From a virus: 52,330 bases of DNA. A program made the position numbers and the translations under genes. Where the stretch lies: IMG/VR virus record IMGVR_UViG_3300030385_001830, positions 1-52,330 of that record; one strand, given 5' to 3'. The notes beneath the pieces are model-generated. The model saw only the letters and a program-made list of their open reading frames with translations. It was not told where the DNA came from and made no database searches. Of this stretch, positions 36,507-42,987 are shown in pieces (positions within the stretch are counted from its first letter, which is position 1; each line of letters opens with the position of its first letter).

Positions 36507-36691
36507 CTACAAACCCACCTGAACTGGAAGTTACGGAAGATGATCTCGCTGAATTAAATCATCGTTGCCACAAAAGGTTGAACATATTGCTTAAAAGAAC
36601 AAGTTGGTCTGAATTAGACCAAGGAGACATTAGGTGGTGTCTTCATGTTGTACTAACCTCGGCAGGGTATTTAGAACAGGAGGACATGTGA
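36503..36691 (+). CDS. Small acidic protein, unknown
   Basis: 62 aa, ATGA overlap. Acidic N-terminus (ELEVTEDDLAELNHRC). No family. Ends in GTGA overlap with the next gene. Confidence 0.6.
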   Translation: MTTNPPELEVTEDDLAELNHRCHKRLNILLKRTSWSELDQGDIRWCLHVVLTSAGYLEQEDM

Positions 36692-37017
36692 CTACATACT
36701 ACGCAGCCCATATCGCCAACCCCACAGTGTTTCGTAAATTCACTTCTGTTAAAAAGATGAAGGAAACCCTACAGCGAAATCAGCACACCTTTTCTTTTTT
36801 AAAGCAACGGGAGAACCGCTACATGGTGTATTCCTGCCGCCCCGCTGACCATAAACCTTTCCGTATTCTAATCATCCCCAAAATAGGAGAGCCCATTTGG
36901 ATGGAATCCCTGTTAAACGGGACATGGGAACAAAAAGTTGACGCCATGAGAACTTTAGATATGGACATTTTGACAGGAATACTCCCTGTCTTTTGCGATA
37001 ATGAAACTGGAAATTAG
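36688..37017 (+). CDS. Hypothetical protein, 109 aa
   Basis: GTG 36688 with an AGGAGG-type site and overlap with the previous stop; a longer frame from 36634 is unlikely. Middle section RENRYMVYSCRPADHKPFRI looks like a small beta-rich domain. Unknown function. Confidence 0.6.
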   Translation: MTTYYAAHIANPTVFRKFTSVKKMKETLQRNQHTFSFLKQRENRYMVYSCRPADHKPFRILIIPKIGEPIWMESLLNGTWEQKVDAMRTLDMDILTGILPVFCDNETGN

Positions 37018-37168
37018 AATAGAAATAGAGAACCAAGAAGATCTTGATGAAGGATTAGAGGGGTTGCGTAACTTCATACGGCAAGAGGTAGAATACGCGC
37101 TCGTCTCTCTACTAGAAGATCTAGAAGGGAGATTGGCAAAAAACAATCAAAAAACAAAGCCCCACTAA
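37001..37168 (+). CDS. Small acidic helical protein with possible -1 frameshift extension to 37245
   Basis: 55 aa in the zero frame, mostly helical and acidic (EIENQEDLDEGLEGL). The -1 frame stays open from ~37072 to TAG 37243-37245, has no ATG, GTG or TTG start, and encodes a strong membrane segment, KLPLLLLFLALPLLLLFYL. A canonical slippery heptamer A_AAA_AAC lies in frame at 37138-37144, with AGGGAG six bases upstream. A -1 shift would give an ~81-aa tail-anchored version. The zero-frame protein is probable; the extension needs a test. Confidence 0.6.
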   Translation: MKLEIRIEIENQEDLDEGLEGLRNFIRQEVEYALVSLLEDLEGRLAKNNQKTKPH

Positions 37169-37290
37169 AACTTCCTCTACTACTCTTATTTTTAGCCCTA
37201 CCCCTACTATTGCTTTTTTATCTACGGCCCGTAGACGTGGTCTAGTAAAGCCCGATTTTTAAAAAGTACTCTAAAAACAAGCATTTAGGC

Positions 37291-37318
37291 AAAAAAAGCC
37301 GTCTTTTTACAGACGGCT
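37291..37318 (-). terminator. Terminator of the leftward small-gene block
   Basis: On the minus strand, stem AGCCGTCT/AGACGGCT followed by a T run. It ends the leftward genes after 37333 and also separates them from the rightward operon. Confidence 0.85.
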
Positions 37319-37332
37319 CTAGTTTAACCCAT

Positions 37333-37698
37333 TTACCCGTAATAGGGCCGTTGCTCTGGGAAATCCTTACCCTCATGCAGTTCCATGTGTACACTCAAAC
37401 TTTCATCTCCCCACTGGCCCCCGCTAATGAGATAAAGGTCATCACCCTCCCCATTTGGGTCTGCGCCATCATGTGGCCCCATCCCCATTTGGTTCTTGGC
37501 TACGCATACTTCAAACGTCTTACCTTCCCTAATTTTTTCCCTTATGGACTGGGCAAGTACATCTGCTTGGTCCTCTGCATCTGACCCTGCAAATTTCCCC
37601 AGTTGCTTTTCAAACTCACCATAGTCGTAAAACCAACCTCCCTCTTCTGGCCCACCATAGGCCCGACCAACCTTGTATAGATTAACGTAATAACTCAT
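37333..37698 (-). CDS. Hypothetical protein, 121 aa
   Basis: Last gene of the leftward unit starting at 37955; overlaps it by four bases. Gly/Tyr-rich N-terminus, acidic C-terminus. No family recognised. Confidence 0.65.
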   Translation of the reverse strand: MSYYVNLYKVGRAYGGPEEGGWFYDYGEFEKQLGKFAGSDAEDQADVLAQSIREKIREGKTFEVCVAKNQMGMGPHDGADPNGEGDDLYLISGGQWGDESLSVHMELHEGKDFPEQRPYYG

Positions 37699-37955
37699 GA
37701 GTCCTTACCTCCGGTTTTAACAAAATTTTCCCAACCCTCTGGGATTTTCATAATTATTTTTTCTTGCTCTGCAATATAATTCTCAAGCTGCTCTAAAACC
37801 TTGGCCCGACTGCCTTTAAAACCGAACCGTTGTTTAGTGCGAGAATACGCTGTTTGACCCCGGAACTTCAACCCCTTGATCTCTAGTTGTAGCTGCGAGC
37901 GCAGCACTTTGAGACCATACAGCTGGATTAATGAGGTGTCTGTGATGGTTGCCAT
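37695..37955 (-). CDS. Hypothetical protein, 86 aa
   Basis: Basic, helical (KVLRSQLQLEIKGLKFRG). First gene after the leftward promoter at 37987-38025. No family. Confidence 0.65.
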   Translation of the reverse strand: MATITDTSLIQLYGLKVLRSQLQLEIKGLKFRGQTAYSRTKQRFGFKGSRAKVLEQLENYIAEQEKIIMKIPEGWENFVKTGGKDS

Positions 37956-37986
37956 AATGAGTCCTCTCTTTGACTAACTGGCTTTT

Positions 37987-38025
37987 TACTACTTTTGTAG
38001 TATGCCACAGGGAGTATCCCATGCC
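37987..38025 (-). promoter_or_regulatory. Leftward promoter with palindrome
   Basis: On the minus strand TTGGCA-N17-CATACT, then TACTAC-TTTT-GTAGTA (37987-38002 on the plus strand). Close to sigma70 consensus. Drives 37955 leftward. Confidence 0.72.
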
Positions 38026-38039
38026 AACCACCGATTTAC

Positions 38040-38213
38040 TTACTTGGGAGGCTTCTTATTTTCCTCGTCCCATTGCCATTCTCTCCAACGCTCATAGGCT
38101 TCATCCTCGTCCACCTCCTTGGGAGGAAGAAAAGGCTTATAATCCGCATCGCCCACGCGGTTAGGATCATCTGGCAATTCTCTCCAATCCGTGTATCGTT
38201 TCACGTGAAACAT
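38040..38213 (-). CDS. Small acidic protein whose 5' end carries a parS site
   Basis: 57 aa. The first codons (MFHVKR) are part of a parS-like palindrome at 38197-38212. AGGAG lies directly before ATG; GTG at the fourth codon has better spacing and may be the true start. The rest is acidic and Trp-rich (ERWREWQWDEENKK). Unknown function. Confidence 0.6.
   Translation of the reverse strand: MFHVKRYTDWRELPDDPNRVGDADYKPFLPPKEVDEDEAYERWREWQWDEENKKPPK
38197..38212. promoter_or_regulatory. parS-like site (ParB centromere)
   Basis: CGTTTCACGTGAAACA matches the conserved bacterial chromosomal parS TGTTTCACGTGAAACA at 15 of 16 positions and includes the perfect 14-bp palindrome GTTTCACGTGAAAC. No ParA or ParB gene is visible in the window. 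Confidence 0.75.
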
Positions 38214-38217
38214 TCTC

Positions 38218-38610
38218 CTAGGGTATATCTACTAATTCGTCATACTTAGAAACAAATTCTTGTAAGGGGCCATTATAAATTTGCTCCCACTCATGGAAAG
38301 GGGCAGACGACGTTTGTTCGTAGTGTTTTTCATTTGCCTTTATCCACGTTTGCGGTACTACACCTCCGTTAGCCGTGGATCCCTTTAAATGCACAGTGTA
38401 GCGATACTGCGTATCGCCGTGGGCTTCATGCCCATCTATAACCTCTCCCTGTCTGTTTGCCTTTAAAAATGCCAACACCGTAGGATCCTCCTTTTTAAGC
38501 CAGAGACTAAAATATCTCGCTGCCCCCTCAGGATAACCATCCCAGTGTATATAGACCCAAACAGGCTCTTTGTCAGGCTCATGAAACTCATAAGTTGCTC
38601 TAGTTGCCAT
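38218..38610 (-). CDS. Hypothetical phage protein, 130 aa
   Basis: RATYEFHEPDK, HWDGYPEGAARYF are conserved-looking segments of a type found in small phage accessory proteins. Beta-rich N-terminus, acidic middle. Unknown function. Confidence 0.7.
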   Translation of the reverse strand: MATRATYEFHEPDKEPVWVYIHWDGYPEGAARYFSLWLKKEDPTVLAFLKANRQGEVIDGHEAHGDTQYRYTVHLKGSTANGGVVPQTWIKANEKHYEQTSSAPFHEWEQIYNGPLQEFVSKYDELVDIP

Positions 38611-38643
38611 ACTATTTTCTCCTAGTATTGCTGCTTCATAAAG

Positions 38644-38862
38644 TTAATAGAGATCATATTGATCGTTGTCGTAGAGTCTTTGTGCTTGCTTTTGGAAGTA
38701 CGATTTATCCTTGTATTCTTCAACCCAGAACCCTCGCGCCTCTACATAGCGTTCCGTTACCGCATCCAAGTCCCGCTCGGCACCCTTCCTTGACCCATAC
38801 TCCTTTTCATTTGGGCGGAACTCTTGGTTACATTCATCGATTCCCATAATAATGTAAGTCAT
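38644..38862 (-). CDS. Small acidic protein, 72 aa
   Basis: Helical, charged (GAERDLDAVTERYVEARG). ATGA overlap with the gene upstream on the same strand. No family. Confidence 0.6.
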   Translation of the reverse strand: MTYIIMGIDECNQEFRPNEKEYGSRKGAERDLDAVTERYVEARGFWVEEYKDKSYFQKQAQRLYDNDQYDLY

Positions 38863-39038
38863 ACCCTAGGCTCCCAGTAAACTTTCACAGTAAAAAGAAA
38901 AGGCACCGCAAGCAACGCCCAACGAGTGTCCCACGGGCTGAATTTCAAACCCCTGTGGGGGGTGAGCAATAAAAATACCTTGGTACGATTACGGTAAAAG
39001 TAAATCCCCGTACGACCTTTACTAATTGGATAGTTCAT
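38859..39038 (-). CDS. Small protein with possible membrane segment, 59 aa
   Basis: Basic N-terminus and a hydrophobic C-terminal stretch (WALLAVPFLFTV). Overlaps the next gene, so coupled translation is likely. Unknown function. Confidence 0.6.
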   Translation of the reverse strand: MNYPISKGRTGIYFYRNRTKVFLLLTPHRGLKFSPWDTRWALLAVPFLFTVKVYWEPRV

Positions 39039-39047
39039 AGCTTTGTC

Positions 39048-39272
39048 CTATTGGTTAGGTTGTTGTAGACGTTGCAGTTCTGCTGCCAGCGCATCAATGG
39101 CGCGAGCGGCATGATCATCTATTACATGAGGCTTGGGGGGGTCGCGGTGCAAAGCAACCAACCCGACCCTAAGTAGTTTGAGTTGTTCCTCAATACAGCG
39201 AATTGCCGAACCACGCATATTTTCATAGTTGGCTATGAGATGCTGCTGCTTGTGCCATTCGTCGTTGTTCAT
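39048..39272 (-). CDS. Small helical protein, 74 aa
   Basis: Helical with His and Leu (MRGSAIRCIEEQLKLLRVGL, then AAELQRLQQ). First gene after the leftward promoter near 39308. No family. Confidence 0.62.
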   Translation of the reverse strand: MNNDEWHKQQHLIANYENMRGSAIRCIEEQLKLLRVGLVALHRDPPKPHVIDDHAARAIDALAAELQRLQQPNQ

Positions 39273-39307
39273 AGCTGTCCTTTCTTTGACATTGACTTAA
39301 AGTTATG

Positions 39308-39348
39308 TACTACAATGGTAGTATGGGCCAACGACTGTCCAATTACCA
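39308..39348 (-). promoter_or_regulatory. Leftward promoter with palindrome before 39272
   Basis: Palindrome TACTAC-AATG-GTAGTA (39308-39323) with CATACT on the minus strand and a shared upstream GACAGTCGTTGG block that also occurs near 42790. The -35 is weak (TGGTAA). Confidence 0.62.
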
Positions 39349-39383
39349 CCACAAAACAGCTTTTACACGAACATTGAAAGACA

Positions 39384-39412
39384 GGCAAAAAGAGGGGGCA
39401 TTGCTGCCCCCT
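39384..39412 (-). terminator. Terminator of the leftward unit ending at 39430
   Basis: Stem AGGGGGCA/TGCCCCCT with a four-base loop and T run on the minus strand. Confidence 0.85.
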
Positions 39413-39429
39413 AAGACACAGGCTACTAC

Positions 39430-39780
39430 TTACTCTTGTATAAAATAGATGGTTAAGGCTGAGCTAAATGGGCAACCATTGTACGAAACAGCAATGATTT
39501 TGGTTTTACCCTGTGTGTATTCATACACAATGTGGTAGACGTCATGGTGCTTAAACTTAGCAATCTGCTTGCCTTGCTTGAGGTCACCTACAAACGCTTC
39601 TGCCTTTTTATTTTCATAATTAAGCTCTTGGTCATAAACGTGGTAAGTGCCATCAGGTAGGTAGGTGTCTAGTAAAAACTCTAAACCTTTGTAAATAGGA
39701 TCCTCTAAATCTGGCTGGTAATCTGGCATTAAAAAATCCTGCATTACCTGCTCTTTACTACCTTGTTTTAAATCAAACAT
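39430..39780 (-). CDS. Accessory protein, paralogue of the next
   Basis: 116 aa. Shares YDQELNYEN and a C-terminal YNGCPFSSALTIYFIQE with the gene at 39783, so the two are tandem duplicates. Unknown function. Confidence 0.7.
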   Translation of the reverse strand: MFDLKQGSKEQVMQDFLMPDYQPDLEDPIYKGLEFLLDTYLPDGTYHVYDQELNYENKKAEAFVGDLKQGKQIAKFKHHDVYHIVYEYTQGKTKIIAVSYNGCPFSSALTIYFIQE

Positions 39781-39782
39781 AG

Positions 39783-40142
39783 CTAAATCTCCTTAATAAA
39801 GTAACAATCTAAAGCACCGTGGGCCGAGCAACCATTGTATGCAAGACGCACTACCCGCTCATGCTTTGTGTTACAGACCCACACCCCATGATACGTGCCT
39901 TTTATTTTCACACTGGCTTGCTCCACAAAGTTAAACTGGTCACTTAGCAGTGCTTCATACAGGCCGTCGTCTTTTTCATGGTGTAATTCTGGGTCATAAA
40001 ATACCCAAAATTCATTGCCCAAAAACTCTTTAAGCAATAACTCTAGCGCAGGTTTTTCCTGCTGCGTATATGCCAACCACTCACGCGCTATATCGTTGTA
40101 ATGGTAATACGGTAAGTTCTGCGTGTTTAATTTATCTTGCAT
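39783..40142 (-). CDS. Accessory protein, paralogue of the previous
   Basis: 119 aa. YDPELHHEKDDGLYEALL and YNGCSAHGALDCYFIKE match its neighbour. Possibly diverged after duplication. Unknown function. Confidence 0.7.
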   Translation of the reverse strand: MQDKLNTQNLPYYHYNDIAREWLAYTQQEKPALELLLKEFLGNEFWVFYDPELHHEKDDGLYEALLSDQFNFVEQASVKIKGTYHGVWVCNTKHERVVRLAYNGCSAHGALDCYFIKEI

Positions 40143-40377
40143 GGTTATAACTCCTTTGCAGCGGAGTCATTGCAGCGTAGTCATTAATGGCGTTAGCTAA
40201 TGCGGCACTAGATTCAGCCAACAGTTTAGATACAGTTGCGGCATACGCTAAATCTGTTGTGCCTGTACCGAACTCTTTTTGTAGCTGGTCTATTAAAAGT
40301 TGGCTGATTTCACCAACGTAATTTTCTAGGGTGATGTTGTTACCACCATAATCTTTGTGGCTTGGGAATGTAGACAT
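40132..40377 (-). CDS. Small helical protein, 81 aa
   Basis: Ala/Leu-rich helical (VSKLLAESSAALANAINDY). First gene of the leftward unit, with the promoter at 40411-40451. Its end overlaps the next gene. No family. Confidence 0.65.
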   Translation of the reverse strand: MSTFPSHKDYGGNNITLENYVGEISQLLIDQLQKEFGTGTTDLAYAATVSKLLAESSAALANAINDYAAMTPLQRSYNHAR

Positions 40378-40410
40378 GGCTAAAACTCCTGTGTGTGAAC
40401 TTTTGTTGTG

Positions 40411-40451
40411 TACTACACTTGTAGTATGGGGCCGCGACTATCACACCACAA
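40411..40451 (-). promoter_or_regulatory. Leftward promoter with palindrome
   Basis: On the minus strand TTGTGG-N17-CATACT, then TACTAC-ACTT-GTAGTA (40411-40426). Drives 40377 leftward. Confidence 0.72.
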
Positions 40452-40726
40452 CAACAACTAACTGTATATTGGAGCTTCTACAAAAAGTTTGCTATATAGG
40501 GGGATTTACAAATATCAACAATAAACTTTTTCACATATACAAAATATACAATATCACACTATATTAATATCTTTCCCAATTATCAACTACTTATCAACCA
40601 TGGAACCATCAAATGTATATTGTGTTGATCAATAATTGACCAAGTCTCTGGGACGCGCGATCCTTTTTCGTGAAAAAATAAAAAGTGTAACTTTTCACTT
40701 GGGGTCCTATATAGTAAAGTTACTTC
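40440..40726. promoter_or_regulatory. Intergenic region before the terminase genes
   Basis: No gene. AT-rich with three ATCAAC motifs (40512, 40579 and 40591 region), TATACAATAT, and GGGACGCGCGA at 40650-40660, the second copy of the element at 21206. A candidate rightward promoter has TATATAGTAAAGT near 40711, as at 21107 on the minus strand. Possible origin or shared control region. Confidence 0.45.
40650..40660 (+). repeat. GGGACGCGCGA element, copy 2
   Basis: Exact match to 21206-21216, with similar AT-rich context. Confidence 0.6.
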
Positions 40727-41263
40727 ATGCCCTTACCCAAACAAACTCATAAACCCCATCTAGAAGTTGTGGCAAATCCCCGCACTGAAAAAAAGATAAC
40801 TCCCAAGCAAGAGGAATTTGTAAGGATTTATTGTTGCGAGGATGTAAGCCAGACAGAAGCTGCGGTACGGGCTGGATACTCTAAGAAGTCTGCACACGCC
40901 ATAGCATCCCAATTATTAAACGGCACTAGATATCCCCACGTAGTAGCTAGAGTTTATGAGGTAAAAAATGAGCTGGCACACAAGTATGAAGTCACATTTG
41001 AAAACCATGTAAAAAAACTAGCAGACATAAGGGATCTAGCATTACGTGAAGGATCATACGCTGCTGCTGTAGCGGCTGAAAAGAACAGAGGACAGGTAGC
41101 AGGTTTATACATTGATCGTAAAGAAATCTTGCACGGAAAGATAGATACTATGACAAGGCCAGAAGTATTGAGGGAAATACAAAAGCTGCATGAGGAATAC
41201 CCTGTGTTGAGTGCAGTGACGGAAAGCAACCTAGTGATAGAAGGGGAAGTTGATAAAACCTGA
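40727..41263 (+). CDS. terS: Terminase small subunit
   Basis: 178 aa. An N-terminal HTH, ITPKQEEFVRIYCCEDVSQ then AAVRAGYSKKSAHAIASQLL, is the Terminase_2-type DNA-recognition domain; the C-terminal half is helical. It selects the packaging site and hands DNA to TerL. Unusually, TerL begins about 2.8 kb away; between them are an endonuclease, two related unknown genes and GATC arrays. Confidence 0.9.
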   Translation: MPLPKQTHKPHLEVVANPRTEKKITPKQEEFVRIYCCEDVSQTEAAVRAGYSKKSAHAIASQLLNGTRYPHVVARVYEVKNELAHKYEVTFENHVKKLADIRDLALREGSYAAAVAAEKNRGQVAGLYIDRKEILHGKIDTMTRPEVLREIQKLHEEYPVLSAVTESNLVIEGEVDKT

Positions 41264-41675
41264 AAGCAAATTATGGCGAAAACTGAGGGAAGGCACGCGT
41301 GGGCAAGATGTGTTTTGGACAAGGTTGGAGTCATGGGCTGTACCTGGAGTCCCAGATCTGCATGGTATTGTAAATGGTTACTCTTTTTGGCTAGAACTCA
41401 AGCTGCATAAGTTAAAGTCCTTAAATTATATAAATCTAAGTCCGCATCAAATAGCGTGGCAAATAAGATATAGTGGGAATAGTGGATGTGTGTGGAACTT
41501 GGTTGAGCATCCTTCCTCAACCACTATAAATATATTTAGAGGGGAGAGGGCCATTGAGATAGGCCCAAAGAGGGAGAGGAAAGACCCATTGGTAGTGGAC
41601 TGGAGCTCATGTGCCCCGTACGATTGGAGGGGAATGATGGCATATATCGTCTCCCATCCACTCCCCAAAAAATAG
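41250..41675 (+). CDS. VRR-NUC-like PD-(D/E)XK endonuclease
   Basis: 141 aa from TTG 41250 after AGGGG; coupled to terS by overlap. D36 in GVPDLHG and E49-x-K51 in FWLELKLHK form the PD-(D/E)XK core, the compact phage VRR-NUC form that often cuts branched DNA. It may process packaging concatemers together with the terminase. Start codon is unusual but no ATG fits. Confidence 0.8.
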   Translation: MIKPESKLWRKLREGTRGQDVFWTRLESWAVPGVPDLHGIVNGYSFWLELKLHKLKSLNYINLSPHQIAWQIRYSGNSGCVWNLVEHPSSTTINIFRGERAIEIGPKRERKDPLVVDWSSCAPYDWRGMMAYIVSHPLPKK

Positions 41676-41695
41676 AGACCAAAAAATGAGAGAAG

Positions 41696-41838
41696 TCGTG
41701 TCTACTCGCCTCTAGTCGTGTCCCTTCGTATCTTGTCAACTCCCCGTGGATCATGGACGATGGTCATTGATCGATTACGATCGCCATGGATCGCCATGGA
41801 TCGCCATGGATCTTGGCCGATCGCCCACGATCGGTTAA
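41696..41838. repeat. GATC array 1, 10-bp periodic
   Basis: GATC occurs at 41769, 41779, 41789, 41799, 41809, 41819 and 41829, exactly every 10 bp; 41749 is in phase and 41759 is one base off (GATG). The core unit is GATCGCCATG, three exact copies. A TCG-based 10-bp rhythm continues leftward to 41696. Confidence 0.92.
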
Positions 41839-41848
41839 CCGTGGGCAT

Positions 41849-41883
41849 AAAAAAGTCCCGCTTGCTAAACTAACAAGCGAGAC
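41849..41883 (-). terminator. Terminator of the leftward unknown gene
   Basis: On the minus strand a nearly perfect 10-bp stem (GTCTCGCTTG with CAAGCGGGAC) followed by six T. Confidence 0.85.
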
Positions 41884-41905
41884 CGTGTAGTGGCAAAATA
41901 GTCAG

Positions 41906-42496
41906 TTAGGCTTTAGAAGCCATAACGGTTATAGGTTTAACGACCAATTGCACCAAGGACTTGCCGTAGAAAAACTTGCTACGATCCTTTGTGGTATTGG
42001 TCCCGTTTAGCAACATGAGAAGCGTATTGCCATCCCCAATTGTTGCTGTGGACTCTGCTACTTTACCACCAGTAGCTTTGATGGCTACATTTATGTGGTT
42101 GAGTCTACGGCTGGCGGTTTTGCCACCTGCGACTGGTTCCCACTTGAGCTTATCAAATGCTTTGCTCTTGTTGCTGGGTATACCGTCTTTAGGTAGCTGG
42201 ACTCCAAATAGCCAGCAGCGTAACTGATTAGCACGAGTTGTAGTGCTAGCTGCGAACATACCCGCAATCTTAGCGGTATTGGCCCAATTTTCAGCAGTAA
42301 TACCTAGTGAGTCAAACAGTGGTGTAGTTTCTACCACCACATTGGCTTGAAGGTCTGCTGCATTGTCTTTAACAAATTTTGCTACACAAGAACCGCTGAC
42401 CAATTTGTTGCCATTGGTTGCGAAATTCAGGGTAGCCCCGTCGGTAAGGTTTAGAGCCTTTACCAGAGGCTTGGCGGTTACTTTCTGTTTAACCAT
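41906..42496 (-). CDS. Unknown protein, paralogue A of a pair between terS and terL
   Basis: 196 aa. Its C-terminal part (TGGKVAESTATIGDGNTLLM, then SLVQLVVKP) matches the gene at 43127 (HTGGKV, NGNTLAMLLSGTNT, IVQLVVKP), so they are paralogues in opposite orientation. Basic Lys-rich N-terminus. No family recognised. It has its own TTGTGG-N17-TAGTAT promoter and terminator, and GATC arrays on both sides. A DNA-binding or virion role is possible but not shown. Confidence 0.75.
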   Translation of the reverse strand: MVKQKVTAKPLVKALNLTDGATLNFATNGNKLVSGSCVAKFVKDNAADLQANVVVETTPLFDSLGITAENWANTAKIAGMFAASTTTRANQLRCWLFGVQLPKDGIPSNKSKAFDKLKWEPVAGGKTASRRLNHINVAIKATGGKVAESTATIGDGNTLLMLLNGTNTTKDRSKFFYGKSLVQLVVKPITVMASKA

Positions 42497-42539
42497 AGTC
42501 GTGTACCTTATGTTTGACTATTTTTGCCACTACAAATTC

Positions 42540-42568
42540 ATACTAACATGTACCACATCGTACCACAA
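42540..42568 (-). promoter_or_regulatory. Promoter of paralogue A
   Basis: On the minus strand TTGTGG, a 17-bp spacer and TAGTAT, the same -35 as at 40411 but without its palindrome. Confidence 0.6.
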
Positions 42569-42604
42569 CAACTGATTACCTAATTACCGAGCGGTTCCCC
42601 CAAG

Positions 42605-42850
42605 ATTGAGACCCAAAATTGAGACGCCGAACTAAGATGGAGGGAGTAGGAGTGACTATACATGTATCTATATATGTTACTTATGGTTGATCGTGGCCGA
42701 TCTTGGCCGATCGCCATGGATCATGGGCGATCTAGGGTGTTGCCTCTTTCCCCCTATCCCCTCTATTGTATCTAGTGCTGTAGGTTGGATAGTCGTTGTG
42801 CCATACTACAATTGTAGCAACTAACCCCAAAAAGGGAGACCCAAAATATG
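42605..42850 (+). promoter_or_regulatory. Gene-free control region with repeated leader motifs and array 2
   Basis: The 350-bp gap between 42496 and 42848 holds the motif GAGACC-CAAAA-TGAGAC at ~42608 (also at 41675 and 42838), GATC array 2 at 42689-42732, and a promoter with the perfect palindrome CTACAATTGTAG (42806-42817) over CATACT (42802-42807). Its -35 region is weak. Confidence 0.6.
42689..42732. repeat. GATC array 2, 10-bp periodic
   Basis: GATC at 42689, 42699, 42709, 42719 and 42729, exactly every 10 bp, sharing GATCGCCATG with array 1. Confidence 0.92.
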
Positions 42851-42946
42851 AGACAGCTCCTCTATTATACTCTGTTATCACTCGCGTTTATTACGCTCGC
42901 TATTAGCTCCGCCATCATCTGGTGGTTGGTAGCACCATGGGTATAG
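42848..42946 (+). CDS. 32-aa membrane peptide behind operator promoter
   Basis: ATG 42848 behind AAGGGAG, with the palindrome promoter upstream. One membrane helix (LLSLAFITLAISSAIIWWLV). Too short for most gene callers, but promoter, ribosome site and hydrophobic core are all present. Possible pore or regulator peptide. Confidence 0.55.
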   Translation: MRQLLYYTLLSLAFITLAISSAIIWWLVAPWV

Positions 42947-42987
42947 CAATAGCTTTTTATATAGTGCTAATACTACTGTATATATAG
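42937..42987 (+). CDS. Possible 16-aa membrane peptide overlapping the previous
   Basis: MGIAIAFYIVLILLYI starts inside the end of the 32-aa peptide in another frame. Translation by coupling is possible; it is too short to be sure. Confidence 0.3.
   Translation: MGIAIAFYIVLILLYI

Noticed and set aside
32915-40727. tRNA genes in the small-gene block
   Set aside because: Looked for T-arm-like GGTTCRA motifs and cloverleaf pairings by eye; none was convincing.
41823-41847. GCCCACG/CGTGGGC hairpin as a separate terminator
   Set aside because: It precedes A-rich, not T-rich, sequence on the plus strand, and the minus-strand terminator beside it explains the region better.
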